From Bombella saccharophila (GTDB lineage Bacteria; Pseudomonadota; Alphaproteobacteria; Acetobacterales; Acetobacteraceae): a stretch of DNA of 64,000 nucleotides. This document shows positions 9,101 to 18,370 of the stretch, piece after piece. The notes below the pieces were generated by a model. It was given only the letters and a program-made list of their open reading frames with translations. It had not been told where the DNA came from and did not search any database. Position 1 is the stretch's first letter; each line of letters starts with the position of its first letter. The translations under genes and the position numbers were made by a program. The stretch is taken from the NCBI RefSeq assembly GCF_026385475.1, contig NZ_JANIDW010000001.1, forward strand, positions 372,001-436,000, read 5' to 3'.

Positions 9101-9129
9101 TTGCGATTTTTTGCGATTAGGAGGATAAT
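9101..9129 (+). promoter_or_regulatory. Possible sigma70 promoter in the gap before cyoA
   Basis: TTGCGA (9101-9106) and GATAAT (9124-9129) are separated by 17 bp, matching 4 of 6 and 5 of 6 consensus bases. The block TTGCGATT occurs twice, at 9101 and 9111. Nothing large is coded downstream before the terminator at 9215-9239, so it may drive a short RNA. An alternative reading of the same bases is AGGAGG at 9119-9124 followed by a three-codon ORF (ATG at 9128, stop at 9137-9139). Confidence 0.35.
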
Positions 9130-9135
9130 GAGAAA

Positions 9136-9239
9136 TTAAAAGTCACAGACTCTATTTTATGATGTCATTGTGATGAATTATAAGAAATGGCGGATAGCCG
9201 GTCTTTTTACAAAGAAAGACTGGTACAGTCTTTTTTTTT
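9136..9239 (+). ncRNA. Candidate small RNA of about 100 nt between BI-1 and cyoA
   Basis: This interval runs from the start predicted from the promoter-like pair at 9101-9129 to the terminator-like hairpin at 9215-9239. It lies between the terminator of the upstream gene and the cyo operon and has no credible ORF. It matches no RNA family I recognise. The call rests only on the promoter plus terminator arrangement, so it is tentative. The rest of the 434-bp gap (9240-9475) holds the cyo leader, with an inverted repeat at 9422-9439 and no gene. Confidence 0.3.
9215..9239 (+). terminator. Second terminator-like hairpin in the gap before cyoA
   Basis: AAAGACTG and CAGTCTTT pair around GTA and are followed by T's, giving a run of nine to ten. 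It lies 116 bp after the BI-1 terminator, so it probably ends a separate short transcript or insulates the cyo operon. Confidence 0.7.
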
Positions 9240-9421
9240 GTTAAAATTGACCCCTTGTAATCTCGTTCATTCCGGCTGATTAAAAGTGGCGACACTGGGG
9301 CGTTTTTACGTTCCATATTTCATTGAGTACGAGGGAGGGGTCTCCCTTGTTGTCAGGATACGAACGGGAAAGGCACATATAAGATGACAACGTTCGATGG
9401 TGCTTGCGCCGTCCTGACTGT

Positions 9422-9439
9422 GTCAGAAAGTGTTCTGAC
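9422..9439 (+). promoter_or_regulatory. Inverted repeat in the cyo leader
   Basis: GTCAGAA and TTCTGAC form a perfect 7-bp dyad around AGTG, 36 bp upstream of the cyoA start. It could be an operator for a redox or growth-phase regulator, or an mRNA hairpin. No known binding consensus is recognised. Confidence 0.35.
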
Positions 9440-9475
9440 CCCTTTGTGGCAGAATAACAGATAGAGGCAGGATCC

Positions 9476-10471
9476 ATGAAAAGACTCTTGCGATTTTTCC
9501 CGGCGTTGCCTGCATTAATGCTGTCAGGCTGTACGGTTGATCTGCTTCAACCTGCAGGTCCGATCGGGGAAGGTAATCGCGACATGATGGTGCTTGAATG
9601 GGCCGTCATGATGTGCGTTGTGGTTCCGGTAATCATTGCGACTCTTATATTTGCTTGGAAGTATCGGGCATCTAATGAGAAGGCGGAATATTTACGGAAC
9701 TGGTCACACTCAAACAAGATTGAAGTGTTTATTTGGGGTGTACCCATTCTCATTATTCTTGTTTTGAGTGGATTTAATTATTGGAGTACGCATTATTACG
9801 ACCCATATAAGCCAATCTCTAAAGAGATGCTGGCTAAAGTTGGGGCACCTGATGCGAAACCGCTCCGTGTTGAAGTGGTCTCTCTGGACTGGAAATGGTT
9901 GTTCATTTACCCAGACCTTGGGATTGCTACCATCAATGAGCTTGATGTCCCCACAAAGACACCTCTGGATTTCCGGATTACGTCTGACAGTGTGATGACA
10001 TCCTTCTTCATCCCCCAGCTTGGGTCTCAGATCTACAGCATGGCAGGTATGGAGACACAGCTCCACTTGCTTGCAAGCCGTCCGGGTAATTATCAGGGTG
10101 AGGCTGCTCAATATACAGGGCCAGGCTTCTCCGATATGCGCTTCCGTACGATTGCTATGCCCCAAGAGCAGTTTGATGCATGGGTGCAGAGCGTCCACAA
10201 CAGTGAAAATCCGTTCGTAGCTAAAGAGGCACTGGACTCACAAAGCTATCCGAAATACCAGGCGCCGCCGGCTATCTCTAACGAGGTCGCACCGAAACCG
10301 GCTCCTGTTCTGTATTTCTCCAGCGTGCAGTCTGGGTTGTTTGAAAGCATTGTTGCAAAATACAATGTTGGCAGCAAAGCCCATGAGAAAGATAGCAAAC
10401 CTATGGGCAATATGCCTATGGACATGCATTCTGACTCCCATATGGCTGCGCCTTCTAATACCGGCATGTGA
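9476..10471 (+). CDS. cyoA: Cytochrome bo3 ubiquinol oxidase subunit II
   Basis: This is a 331-residue lipoprotein subunit of the quinol-oxidising, proton-pumping heme-copper terminal oxidase. The N-terminus MKRLLRFF...LSGC is a lipoprotein signal with a lipobox ending at Cys19. Two membrane helices follow (about 38-58 and 78-98), then the periplasmic cupredoxin-like domain with [12 protein letters not shown] and [16 protein letters not shown]. The Cu-A ligands of cytochrome c oxidases are absent, as expected for a quinol oxidase. The tail is His/Met-rich ([13 protein letters not shown]), an unusual but not decisive feature. The start has GGCAGGA upstream. It is first of four genes, cyoABCD, the oxidase typical of acetic acid bacteria. 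Confidence 0.97.
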   Translation: MKRLLRFFPALPALMLSGCTVDLLQPAGPIGEGNRDMMVLEWAVMMCVVVPVIIATLIFAWKYRASNEKAEYLRNWSHSNKIEVFIWGVPILIILVLSGFNYWSTHYYDPYKPISKEMLAKVGAPDAKPLRVEVVSLDWKWLFIYPDLGIATINELDVPTKTPLDFRITSDSVMTSFFIPQLGSQIYSMAGMETQLHLLASRPGNYQGEAAQYTGPGFSDMRFRTIAMPQEQFDAWVQSVHNSENPFVAKEALDSQSYPKYQAPPAISNEVAPKPAPVLYFSSVQSGLFESIVAKYNVGSKAHEKDSKPMGNMPMDMHSDSHMAAPSNTGM

Positions 10472-10485
10472 GGACTGATCTAAAG

Positions 10486-12483
10486 ATGCTCGGAAAACTT
10501 ACCCTTTCTGCCATACCGTATGATGTGCCAATTCTAGTTGGTACATTTATTGGTGTGGCCGTGATCGGGATTGCCGTCCTTGCGGCAGTCACTTACTTCA
10601 AAAAATGGGGTTATCTGTGGCGCGAGTGGTTAACCACCGTTGACCATAAGAAGCTCGCCATCATGTACGTTATTCTTGGCCTTGTCATGCTTGTGCGTGG
10701 CTTTGCCGATGCGTTGATGATGCGTACACAGCTTGCCCTTGCTTACGCAGGTAACCCTGGTTATCTACCACCGCACCATTACGACCAGGTCTTTTCTGCC
10801 CATGGTACGATCATGATTTTCTTCATGGCCATGGTGATGATGCAGGCTTTGTTCAATTTTGTGGTGCCTTTGCAAATTGGTGCGCGCGACGTTGCATTCC
10901 CGCTGATTAACTCAATCAGCTTCTATATGACGTTGGTTAGTGCCATTCTCATCAATGTGTCTCTCTTCATTGGTGAGTTCTCCAATGTTGGTTGGCTCGG
11001 CTACCCGCCGATCTCCGAGTTGCAGTTTAACCCTGGCGTTGGTGTGGATTATTACATCTGGTCTGTGCAGATTTCCGGTATCGGGACGCTGCTGACAGGG
11101 ATGAACTTCCTAACAACTATTGTTAAATTGCGCGCCCCCGGCATGAAGTGGATGCACATCCCTGTCTTTACATGGACAGCCTTCTTCGCGTGCATCATGA
11201 TCCTGACGACCTTCCCGGTCTTGACGGTCTCCATGGCATTGCTGGCGTTGGATCGTTATTTGGGGATGCACTTCTTCACCAATGATGGTGGTGGTAGTGT
11301 TATGCTCTACCTCAACCTGATCTGGTCTTGGGGCCATCCTGAAGTTTACATCCTTATTCTGCCTGCTTTTGGTGTATTTTCCGAAATTGCAGCGACCTTC
11401 TCTGGCAAGCCTCTCTTTGGTTATGCCACGATGGTTATCGCAACGGGGATTATTACCTTCCTGGGTAGCATTGTATGGGTGCATCACTTCTTTACGATGG
11501 GCTCTGGTGCGGATGTAAACACCTTCTTCGGTATTATGACGATGTTCATCGCTGTGCCGACAGGTGTGAAGATCTTCAACTGGCTCTTCACCATGTATAA
11601 GGGGCGTGTACGCTTCGAAGGTCCAATGAACTGGATTGTCGGCTTCATGATCACCTTCTCCATCGGTGGTATGACTGGTGTGATGATGGCGATGCCTGCA
11701 GCGGACTGGGTGATTCATAACTCCCTCTTCTTGGTGGCGCACTTCCATAACGTGATTATCGGTGGTGTGTTCTTTGGTTATGTCGCTGGTCTGAGCTACT
11801 GGTTCCCGAAGGCTTTCGGCTTCAAGATGCGTGATGTATGGGGCAAATGGGCGTTCCGTTTTTGGTTCGTTGGTTTCTATCTGTCCTTTATGCCGCTCTA
11901 TGTTGTTGGTCTGGAGGGGATGACCCGCCGTATGAACCATTATGACAATCCGAACTGGCACCCTTGGCTGCTGGTGGCTTGTGTTGGTGTGTTCGTTCTG
12001 GCTGCTGGTGTGGCTTGTCAGGTTATCCAATTTGTTTTTGCAGCGTTTGACGCTGTGAATAAGAAGCCGGATGCACTTGACCTTACAGGCGATAACTGGG
12101 GCTCAGGCCGTACGTTGGAATGGTCTTTGCCTTCCCCTGTACCGCATTATAACTTTGCTCGTCTGCCAGTCGTTCGCGGTTTGGATACATTCCATATCGA
12201 GAAGGAACTGGGACGCCCAGCGCCACTAGCTGAGCTGGAGCCGATCCATATGCCAAAATATTCTGCCATTGGTCCTGTTTTGGGTGCCTGTGCGCTGGTT
12301 ATTGGCTTTGCGTTGGTCTGGCATATCTGGTGGGCCGTTGTTGCGGGGATGATCGTATCCTTCTTTGCGCTGGTTCATCGTAGTGCGAATTTGGATGTGG
12401 ACTTCTACGTAACGGTAGAGGAGATCCGCGCTGATGAAGAAGCTTTTGCCAAGCGGCTTGCTGCTGCTCAGGCGGCAGAGTAA
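10486..12483 (+). CDS. cyoB: Cytochrome bo3 ubiquinol oxidase subunit I
   Basis: This 665-residue catalytic subunit carries heme b, heme o3 and CuB and pumps protons in the cytoplasmic membrane. Family motifs are visible: [32 protein letters not shown] (CuB His and cross-linked Tyr), HHFFTMG and [11 protein letters not shown] (heme ligands). Its length matches the E. coli protein (663). The frame is open from an ATG at 10468 that overlaps the cyoA stop, but the ATG at 10486 gives [13 protein letters not shown], which matches the CyoB N-terminus (MFGKLSLDAVPF in E. coli), and GAGGA lies 11 bp upstream. Co-transcribed with cyoA and cyoC. Confidence 0.97.
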   Translation: MLGKLTLSAIPYDVPILVGTFIGVAVIGIAVLAAVTYFKKWGYLWREWLTTVDHKKLAIMYVILGLVMLVRGFADALMMRTQLALAYAGNPGYLPPHHYDQVFSAHGTIMIFFMAMVMMQALFNFVVPLQIGARDVAFPLINSISFYMTLVSAILINVSLFIGEFSNVGWLGYPPISELQFNPGVGVDYYIWSVQISGIGTLLTGMNFLTTIVKLRAPGMKWMHIPVFTWTAFFACIMILTTFPVLTVSMALLALDRYLGMHFFTNDGGGSVMLYLNLIWSWGHPEVYILILPAFGVFSEIAATFSGKPLFGYATMVIATGIITFLGSIVWVHHFFTMGSGADVNTFFGIMTMFIAVPTGVKIFNWLFTMYKGRVRFEGPMNWIVGFMITFSIGGMTGVMMAMPAADWVIHNSLFLVAHFHNVIIGGVFFGYVAGLSYWFPKAFGFKMRDVWGKWAFRFWFVGFYLSFMPLYVVGLEGMTRRMNHYDNPNWHPWLLVACVGVFVLAAGVACQVIQFVFAAFDAVNKKPDALDLTGDNWGSGRTLEWSLPSPVPHYNFARLPVVRGLDTFHIEKELGRPAPLAELEPIHMPKYSAIGPVLGACALVIGFALVWHIWWAVVAGMIVSFFALVHRSANLDVDFYVTVEEIRADEEAFAKRLAAAQAAE

Positions 12484-12492
12484 AGGGAGGCG

Positions 12493-13116
12493 ATGAAAAC
12501 CATGTCTTACGACACAATGCACGCGCCCGTTGCTCATAGCGAGGAGCATGAGCATCATCAGCAAGAAACCACAATTTTTGGTTTCTGGGTCTATTTGATG
12601 ACAGATTGTATCATTTTCGGCACGTTATTTGCCGTCTTTGCTACACTTTGCCATCACTTTGCTGGGGGACCGACAGGGAAAGAGCTGTTCGACATCAAGA
12701 ATGTTGAGATCGAAACAGCCATCTTGTTGCTTTCCTCCATCACCTATGGCTTTGCGTCCATCAATGCGCATAAGAAGAACAAAGGTGCCGTGTTGGTTTG
12801 GCTATTGCTGACCTTCATCCTTGGTGTTTCCTTTGTCACTCTTGAGATTAAAGAGTTCCATGAGCTTGTGGCTCGTGGGGCAGGGCCGGATCAATCCGCG
12901 TTCTTGTCATCCTTCTTTACGCTGGTGGGGACACATGGGCTGCATGTCACAATTGGCCTGATCTGGATGTTCGTTCTGTTCTTCCAGATTATGGGCAAGC
13001 AGGGGCTTAGCAGCCGGATGCAAACGAAACTGACATGCCTGAGCTTATTCTGGCATTTCCTTGATATCGTTTGGATTTGTGTCTTTTCCTTCGTCTACCT
13101 GGGGAGTGTTGTCTAA
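12493..13116 (+). CDS. cyoC: Cytochrome bo3 ubiquinol oxidase subunit III
   Basis: This is a 207-residue membrane subunit with five hydrophobic segments after a His-rich N-terminus (HSEEHEHHQQE), which is typical of CyoC. Conserved features are GFWVYLMTDCIIFGTLF, VTLEIKEFHEL and FWHFLDIVWICVF. Subunit III stabilises the oxidase core in the membrane. AGGGAGG lies directly upstream; the ATG at 12502 is an alternative start with wider spacing. It is nine bases downstream of cyoB, and its stop codon overlaps the cyoD start (TAATG). Confidence 0.96.
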   Translation: MKTMSYDTMHAPVAHSEEHEHHQQETTIFGFWVYLMTDCIIFGTLFAVFATLCHHFAGGPTGKELFDIKNVEIETAILLLSSITYGFASINAHKKNKGAVLVWLLLTFILGVSFVTLEIKEFHELVARGAGPDQSAFLSSFFTLVGTHGLHVTIGLIWMFVLFFQIMGKQGLSSRMQTKLTCLSLFWHFLDIVWICVFSFVYLGSVV

Positions 13117-13454
13117 TGAGCGAAAATCATATGACATCGCACGAAGGTGAGAGCCACGGCTCTTACGGCTCCTATATTGTCGGGTTTGTTCTTGCTGTTA
13201 TCCTGACAGTGGCTTCTTTTGCCACTGTCTTGAGCAAGGCTTTCTCCTTCTGGCAGACGATTGCCATCCTTGGTGTGTTGGCTGCCATTCAGGTGGTTGT
13301 TCATCTGATCTTCTTCCTCCATATGGGGGTGAAGAGCTTGTCGCAGCGGCATAATCTGGCAGCTTTCATTGTGACTGCTTTGATGGTGCTGATCGTGATT
13401 GCTGGTTATCTGTTTGTTCTCTGGGATGCCCAGATGAATATGATGCCCAGCTAA
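13116..13454 (+). CDS. cyoD: Cytochrome bo3 ubiquinol oxidase subunit IV
   Basis: This 112-residue small subunit has three membrane helices, close to the 109 residues of E. coli CyoD. The conserved segment AAIQVVVHLIFFLHMG is present. The start ATG shares its A with the cyoC stop codon (TAATG), pointing to translational coupling; an upstream in-frame ATG within cyoC is rejected. The operon ends here with a terminator. cyoE, encoding the heme O synthase needed by this oxidase, is not next in line and must lie elsewhere. Confidence 0.96.
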   Translation: MSENHMTSHEGESHGSYGSYIVGFVLAVILTVASFATVLSKAFSFWQTIAILGVLAAIQVVVHLIFFLHMGVKSLSQRHNLAAFIVTALMVLIVIAGYLFVLWDAQMNMMPS

Positions 13455-13482
13455 AAGCTGCGCTATATCTCTTTGAGATGAG

Positions 13483-13516
13483 AAAAGCCGGTGGGGGTAA
13501 CTCCACCGGCTTTTTT
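13483..13516 (+). terminator. Terminator of the cyo operon
   Basis: AAAAGCCGGTGG pairs with CCACCGGCTTTT, followed by a T-run. On the minus strand the stem is followed by TTTT as well, so it can back up the fdxA terminator. Confidence 0.9.
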
Positions 13517-13540
13517 ATGGCTATATTTTATAGGGCGATT

Positions 13541-13580
13541 AAAAAAATACCCTGAAAGGAAGGAGACCTCTCAGGGTATT
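13541..13580 (-). terminator. Terminator of fdxA
   Basis: AATACCCTGA (13546-13555) and TCAGGGTATT (13571-13580) form a perfect 10-bp stem. Read on the minus strand it ends in a run of seven T (the A-run at 13541-13547), about 26 bp after the fdxA stop codon. Confidence 0.88.
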
Positions 13581-13605
13581 ATACGACGACCTTTAAAAAG
13601 AAGGG

Positions 13606-13938
13606 TTAGTCTTTATGAGGCTCTTCAGAGAGCATCTCGCGCTTGCCTTCTTTGCCGTTCCATTCTTCACAATCGGCTGGAGGGGTGCCTTTTTGGGTTA
13701 TGTTAGGCCAAATGGAAGAATATTTGGCGTTAATCTCCATCCAGTCCGCAGAGCGTTCATCACTATCGGGGAAGATGGCTTCTGCGGGGCATTCAGGCTC
13801 GCAGACGCCACAATCAATACATTCATCGGGATTGATAACGAGGAAGTTCTCACCTGCGTAGAAGCAGTCAACAGGGCAAACTTCCACACAATCCATAAAC
13901 TTGCAGCGCACGCAGTTTTCTGTGACCACATAGGTCAT
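13606..13938 (-). CDS. fdxA: FdxA-type 7Fe-8S ferredoxin
   Basis: This 110-residue soluble electron-transfer protein has Cys patterns typical of a 3Fe-4S plus 4Fe-4S ferredoxin: [17 protein letters not shown] and [12 protein letters not shown]. The C-terminal extension after about residue 60 ([16 protein letters not shown]) is characteristic of the alphaproteobacterial FdxA family. The start at MTYVVTENC is chosen because it matches the family and has GGAGA nine bases upstream; the frame extends 21 codons further without support. In many alphaproteobacteria fdxA follows the helicase/S4 pair, as here. Its redox partner is unknown. Confidence 0.95.
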   Translation of the reverse strand: MTYVVTENCVRCKFMDCVEVCPVDCFYAGENFLVINPDECIDCGVCEPECPAEAIFPDSDERSADWMEINAKYSSIWPNITQKGTPPADCEEWNGKEGKREMLSEEPHKD

Positions 13939-14040
13939 GATTGCCGTCTCCGGTTTGGTGTTACAGGCCAGCCGAACGGCCCCTCTTAAATATTCCAGCA
14001 CAGATATGCCGAATGATGGGGGGCTTTTGCAAGTCTATTG

Positions 14041-14334
14041 TCAGGAATTACCGCTCTTTTCCTCAAGTTCTTCATAGAGAAGGGCGGCTTCTTTAGCGGG
14101 GCCGCGCCGCTCGCCAAGTTGTATAACGCGCCAAATACAGACCTTTTCGTCCCGGTGGGGGGAGGCAAAACTCACAATATCGCCAATATGGAGGTGTGCG
14201 TGGGTTTTGTGCGTTCTTTGGCCATTAATGCGGACACGCCCCTTGCGGATGAAGGCAGCACAAAGGCCGCGCGTTTTGGCAAGCCGCGTGTAATAAAGCC
14301 AGAGATCTAGCCGTTGATGTGGCTCTGTACTCAT
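14041..14334 (-). CDS. S4-domain RNA-binding protein, HSP15-like
   Basis: This is a 97-residue protein with an N-terminal S4 domain: QRLDLWLYYTRLAKTR, then GLCAAFIRKGRVRINGQR. It resembles HSP15 (HslR), which binds free 50S subunits carrying nascent chain-tRNA and helps recycle them. The C-terminus is basic and then acidic. Its start overlaps the stop of the upstream helicase as ATGA, so translation is likely coupled. The role in ribosome rescue is inferred from the family. Confidence 0.85.
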   Translation of the reverse strand: MSTEPHQRLDLWLYYTRLAKTRGLCAAFIRKGRVRINGQRTHKTHAHLHIGDIVSFASPHRDEKVCIWRVIQLGERRGPAKEAALLYEELEEKSGNS

Positions 14335-16886
14335 GAGGAGGGGCGCATAGCCCAGTTTTGGAGGGCAGCAAAGGGGGAGTCGGCCACGGCGCGTTGGGGC
14401 TTGCGGGCCTTTTTTGTGCGCGTTGGGGCTGTTTTATGTTTATGCGGGCGTCCTAGAATAATGAGGGGCGCAGCAGGCCCATAGCGTGTTTCCTCTAAAG
14501 CTTGTGGAGGATGGTGGGCAATGCCAAGCCCTTTTAGGAGGGCGGGGAGAAGGGCGGCTTTCACCCCAAGGGAGGAGGCGAGCGTGGGGGGAATGAGCTG
14601 GTTATGGCGGGGTGGTTTGCCATGAGGGCGAAGGAGACGCAGGAGCGCGTCTAATTTATCGAGTCGTATATGGACAGGGCCGGCATTCTGCCATCCGGGT
14701 GGTGGGGTGGGATAATCTGCGGTGGGTAGGCAGATAGACCCGGCATGAGGGATACGATACTCCCGTCCATGCCAGATGGTATGAAGCAGGCTCATCATAG
14801 GGAGATAGGCTGGTTTAAACAGGCGTGGGCAGTAAATAAATTGCTCCCCAATCTGTACACCGTGATGATGGAGGAAGCGTTTTTCTTCGCGCGAGATTGC
14901 GCGGTCCTCTGGCAAGGTTGGTGTTGTGCCGCCATCTTTACGCAAACGATACGCTAAACCGCGTAATGAGGCCGTCTTTTGGAGGTGCGCTTCCATCTGA
15001 AAGAAGGGGGCGAGTGTTTTGCGCAGCAGTGCGTTGACGAGCGTATGAAGATGTTCCTGTACTTGGCGGCTCTGATATGTATCGCGAAACTCCCCCGGTA
15101 GAAGCTGGCTATGGGGGCTAAAGAGGTCCTCGCCACGGGTCAGGCTGGCGATATGCGCGCCTTCCCAATGGATATGCCCAGCCTCCGTGATGTGCAGAGC
15201 GGTCATCTCTTGTTGGAGGAAGTAGCGTATCCGCGCGGGCATTGCGTGGTGGAGGGCACGTTTGCCTGCTTTGAGGAGTAATGCACTCTCTTGAGGGTCC
15301 GCCGTGGCGTCCAGATTCATACCAAAACCGGTGATACGACCAATCTCATGGCCTTCCACAAGGATGCGATTTTGGGGCGTTATGGCATAGAGGGCCTCAA
15401 CACGTTGCCCGGTGTCCGAGCGGCGGAGCAGGGCCGTGGCACGTTTATTGACAAAACGTTCTTTCAGCCTCTCATGTAATGTATCAGAGAGACGGTCCTC
15501 CACTGTGCGGCAGCGATCTTGCCAATGGCGGCTTTGGGGCATCCAGCCTGTCCGAGCGGCGATGTAAGCGCAGACACGCACACCAGAGAGCCTGTGCATG
15601 AGCGTATCCATATCGCCATCAAGCCGGTCAAGCCCGCGTAATTGGCCTTCCATCCACGCAGGGGGGATGCGGTGATGTTTTAAGAGGTCGAGAAATAAAC
15701 GGCCACAAAGGCGGGTATGGCTACCATCACCAAGCTTGCGGAAGTCTGGTATCTGGCAGACTTCCCATAGGAGAGTTGTGGCCTTTGTACCGCGTGCAGC
15801 AGCGCGAATATCCTCCATCTGCATCAAGCCGGTGAGGACATCAAGGTCCGAAGCTGTGCGCCCGGTGATGAGGCCGGGGCGCGGGGGTTTACGCATCAAG
15901 CTGTGATACAGCGTTTCAGGAGAGCTATAATCTAGGGCCGTTTGCCGCCAATAAAGGGCGCGTAATGGTTCAAACTTATGGTCCTCCACAGCCTTGATGA
16001 GCTCTTGGCTCATAGGTGGGCAAGAGCCCGTGGTGCCGAAGGTGCCATCACGCATCCCACGGCCTGCTCGCCCGGTGATTTGAGCCACTTCTTGCGGGGT
16101 TAGAGCACGGGAGGCAAGGCCGTCAAACTTATGCAAGGCTGCAAGGGCAACATGGTCCACATCCATATTCAGCCCCATCCCGATGGCATCAGTCGCTACG
16201 AGATAATCAACATCGCGATTTTGATAGAGGGCGACTTGGGCATTGCGTGTTCTAGGGCTGAGGCGGCCCATAATAATCGCACAGCCCCCGCGCTTTTGGC
16301 GGATGGCCTCGGCAATGGCGTAAACCTCCGTGGCGGAGAAAGCTACAATGGCAGAGCGCGGGGGTAAGCGTGTGAGATTCACCGGCCCTATATTGGTAAG
16401 GTGGGAGAGACGGGCGCGGGTCTCAATCGTAATGGAGGGGATAAGCTGTTTGAGCAAGCCGCGAATGGTCTCCGCACCGAGGAAGAGCGTCTCCCCCGTC
16501 CCTCGCGCATGGAGGAGGCGGTCGGTGAAAATATGCCCGCGATCAGGATCCGCAGCGAGCTGGATTTCATCAATAGCGATGAACTCCACTTTGCGGTCCA
16601 GCGGCATTGCTTCCACTGTGCAAGAGAACCAACGTGCATGGGGAGGGATAATCTTTTCCTCCCCTGTGAGGAGGGCGACATGGCGTTCGCCTTTTAGTTT
16701 GACGAGCCGTTCGTAATTTTCGCGCGCAAGCAGGCGGAGGGGGAAGCCGATAATCCCACTCTGATGCGCCATCATACGGGTGAGGGCGTAATGGGTCTTA
16801 CCGGTATTGGTCGGCCCTAAAATCGCATGAATAAGCCGTGGGGGCTGGCCCGCCGCAGGCATAAAGGAGGAAGAACGTGCTGTCAT
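14331..16886 (-). CDS. SUV3-like DExH RNA/DNA helicase
   Basis: This is an 851-residue superfamily 2 helicase related to mitochondrial SUV3, the degradosome helicase. Motifs: Walker A GPTNTGKT (24-31), DEIQ box (106-109), FSATEVYAIAEAI, the TDAIGMGLNMDV block and motif VI QITGRAGRG (about 270-278). The long C-terminal half is less conserved, with a Lys/Arg-rich tail (HKHKTAPTRTKKARKP), probably RNA-binding. The frame can begin at a TTG at 16922; the ATG at 16886 gives a normal SUV3 start, though neither has a clear ribosome binding site. It is coupled by ATGA to the S4 gene and divergent from the aminopeptidase. The alphaproteobacterial members are largely uncharacterised. Confidence 0.88.
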   Translation of the reverse strand: MTARSSSFMPAAGQPPRLIHAILGPTNTGKTHYALTRMMAHQSGIIGFPLRLLARENYERLVKLKGERHVALLTGEEKIIPPHARWFSCTVEAMPLDRKVEFIAIDEIQLAADPDRGHIFTDRLLHARGTGETLFLGAETIRGLLKQLIPSITIETRARLSHLTNIGPVNLTRLPPRSAIVAFSATEVYAIAEAIRQKRGGCAIIMGRLSPRTRNAQVALYQNRDVDYLVATDAIGMGLNMDVDHVALAALHKFDGLASRALTPQEVAQITGRAGRGMRDGTFGTTGSCPPMSQELIKAVEDHKFEPLRALYWRQTALDYSSPETLYHSLMRKPPRPGLITGRTASDLDVLTGLMQMEDIRAAARGTKATTLLWEVCQIPDFRKLGDGSHTRLCGRLFLDLLKHHRIPPAWMEGQLRGLDRLDGDMDTLMHRLSGVRVCAYIAARTGWMPQSRHWQDRCRTVEDRLSDTLHERLKERFVNKRATALLRRSDTGQRVEALYAITPQNRILVEGHEIGRITGFGMNLDATADPQESALLLKAGKRALHHAMPARIRYFLQQEMTALHITEAGHIHWEGAHIASLTRGEDLFSPHSQLLPGEFRDTYQSRQVQEHLHTLVNALLRKTLAPFFQMEAHLQKTASLRGLAYRLRKDGGTTPTLPEDRAISREEKRFLHHHGVQIGEQFIYCPRLFKPAYLPMMSLLHTIWHGREYRIPHAGSICLPTADYPTPPPGWQNAGPVHIRLDKLDALLRLLRPHGKPPRHNQLIPPTLASSLGVKAALLPALLKGLGIAHHPPQALEETRYGPAAPLIILGRPHKHKTAPTRTKKARKPQRAVADSPFAALQNWAMRPSS

Positions 16887-16960
16887 GGGTGGAATGATCT
16901 TGCGTGAATGCGATAAAAGCAAGACATTCTCTATAAGAGTTTTTTGGTGGAATGGTTTTT

Positions 16961-18370
16961 ATGTCTAATGCCCCTTTTTTGCCCCTGTGCGCTCCCTGTG
17001 ATGGGGAGGAGACGTACCCGCTTCATATCGTAGAAGCGGGGGAGTCTGCTGCGCTTTCCGCTCTGTTAGGGCGTGATGAGCCTTTTTTGCGCGCGCAAGG
17101 CTTTGAAGGACGTGCGGGGGATTTTACCCTTTTGCCGGGTAAGGAGGGGATTGCCGGAGCGGTATTTTGCATCAAGCCTACGGCAGGGCCTATGCCTTAT
17201 GGGGCTTTGCCAGCAAAATTGCCAGAGGGGCGTTGGGTTCCGCAGTTTCATCCGCAGGTTCAGGGGCAAGACACAAGGGCGGCTTTGGAGGAGCTCATTC
17301 TTGGCTTCTGCTTAGGGGCGTATCAGTATCATCTAAAGGGGGCTGCCCAACATACCCCCAAAGCGCAGCCTAAATTATGCATCGCCGCAGAATATGGGCG
17401 CGAGGCGCGTCTCCTTGCGCGGGCGGCGTGGCTGGGGCGTGACCTGATTAATAGCCCGGCGAATCTGATGGGCCCTGCGGAATTAGCGGCGGCAGCCCGT
17501 CACATGCTGGAGGAACGTGGGGCCTGTGTTGAGCTGATAGAAGGGGAGGCATTAAGACAAGCGTACCCATGCCTTGCCGCTGTGGGGGCGGGCTCGGACC
17601 GGGAGGCTGTTGTGGTGGTCGGGCAAAAACCCGGGCGGAGCAAAGCAGCCCCGCGCCTCTCTTTAGTGGGTAAAGGCGTGTGTTTTGATACAGGCGGTTA
17701 TGACCTCAAGCCCGGCTCCTCCATGGCGAAGATGAAGAAGGATATGGGTGGAGCGACATTGATGCTCGCCCTGGCCTGCGCGATTATGGAGGCGGAGCTA
17801 GATGTCGCTTTGGAGATTCGCCTTGGTTGTGTGGAGAATAGTATCTCCGGCCATGCGATGCGGCCGGGGGATGTGTTGACCACGCGGAAAGGGCTGCGGG
17901 TAGAGGTCGGCAATACGGATGCAGAAGGGCGTTTGGTTCTAGCTGACCTCTTGACAGAGGCCGCAGAGAGCCAGCCGGACCTCATCATAGATGCCGCAAC
18001 GCTTACCGGGGCTGCGCGTGTGGCTTTGGGGCCAGATTTACCCGCCCTTTTTAGTAATGATGATGCATTAGCGGCGCATATTCTTGCCGCTGGGCGTCAT
18101 GCGCATGACCCGCTTTGGCAGCTCCCATTATGGGCTGATTATGATGAATGGATGGATAGCCCCATTGCTGATTGTAACAATCTTTCCTCTCGGCCTATGG
18201 CCGGGGCGATTACAGCGGCGTTATTCCTCCAACGCTTCGTCCCAGAGGGGCAGAGATGGGCGCATATTGATACTTATGGATGGAATGATAACGCACGCCC
18301 CGGCCGGCCTATGGGGGGTGAGGTGCTAGCTTTAAGGGCGTTGTTCCGTGCGGTTTCGGAAGGTTTCTAA
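16961..18370 (+). CDS. M17-family leucyl aminopeptidase
   Basis: This 469-residue cytosolic metallopeptidase removes N-terminal residues from peptides. The catalytic domain shows the two-metal site: VGKGVCFDTGGYDLKP (Lys238, Asp243), MKKDMGGA, and NTDAEGRL (318-325, with the Asp, Glu and Arg ligands), followed by DAATLTGAARVALG. The N-terminal domain is short and divergent, as in the PepB/'leucyl aminopeptidase family' group rather than classical PepA. The ATG at 16961 is preferred because GGTGG lies ten bases upstream; the ATG at 16952 is too close to that site. It is divergent from the SUV3-like helicase, with 74 bp between starts. Transcribed alone as far as can be seen. Confidence 0.9.
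   Translation: MSNAPFLPLCAPCDGEETYPLHIVEAGESAALSALLGRDEPFLRAQGFEGRAGDFTLLPGKEGIAGAVFCIKPTAGPMPYGALPAKLPEGRWVPQFHPQVQGQDTRAALEELILGFCLGAYQYHLKGAAQHTPKAQPKLCIAAEYGREARLLARAAWLGRDLINSPANLMGPAELAAAARHMLEERGACVELIEGEALRQAYPCLAAVGAGSDREAVVVVGQKPGRSKAAPRLSLVGKGVCFDTGGYDLKPGSSMAKMKKDMGGATLMLALACAIMEAELDVALEIRLGCVENSISGHAMRPGDVLTTRKGLRVEVGNTDAEGRLVLADLLTEAAESQPDLIIDAATLTGAARVALGPDLPALFSNDDALAAHILAAGRHAHDPLWQLPLWADYDEWMDSPIADCNNLSSRPMAGAITAALFLQRFVPEGQRWAHIDTYGWNDNARPGRPMGGEVLALRALFRAVSEGF

Noticed and set aside
11110-12030. 306-residue open frame on the minus strand opposite cyoB
   Set aside because: It is a His/Thr/Glu-rich shadow of the cyoB coding strand with no recognisable motif or ribosome binding site.
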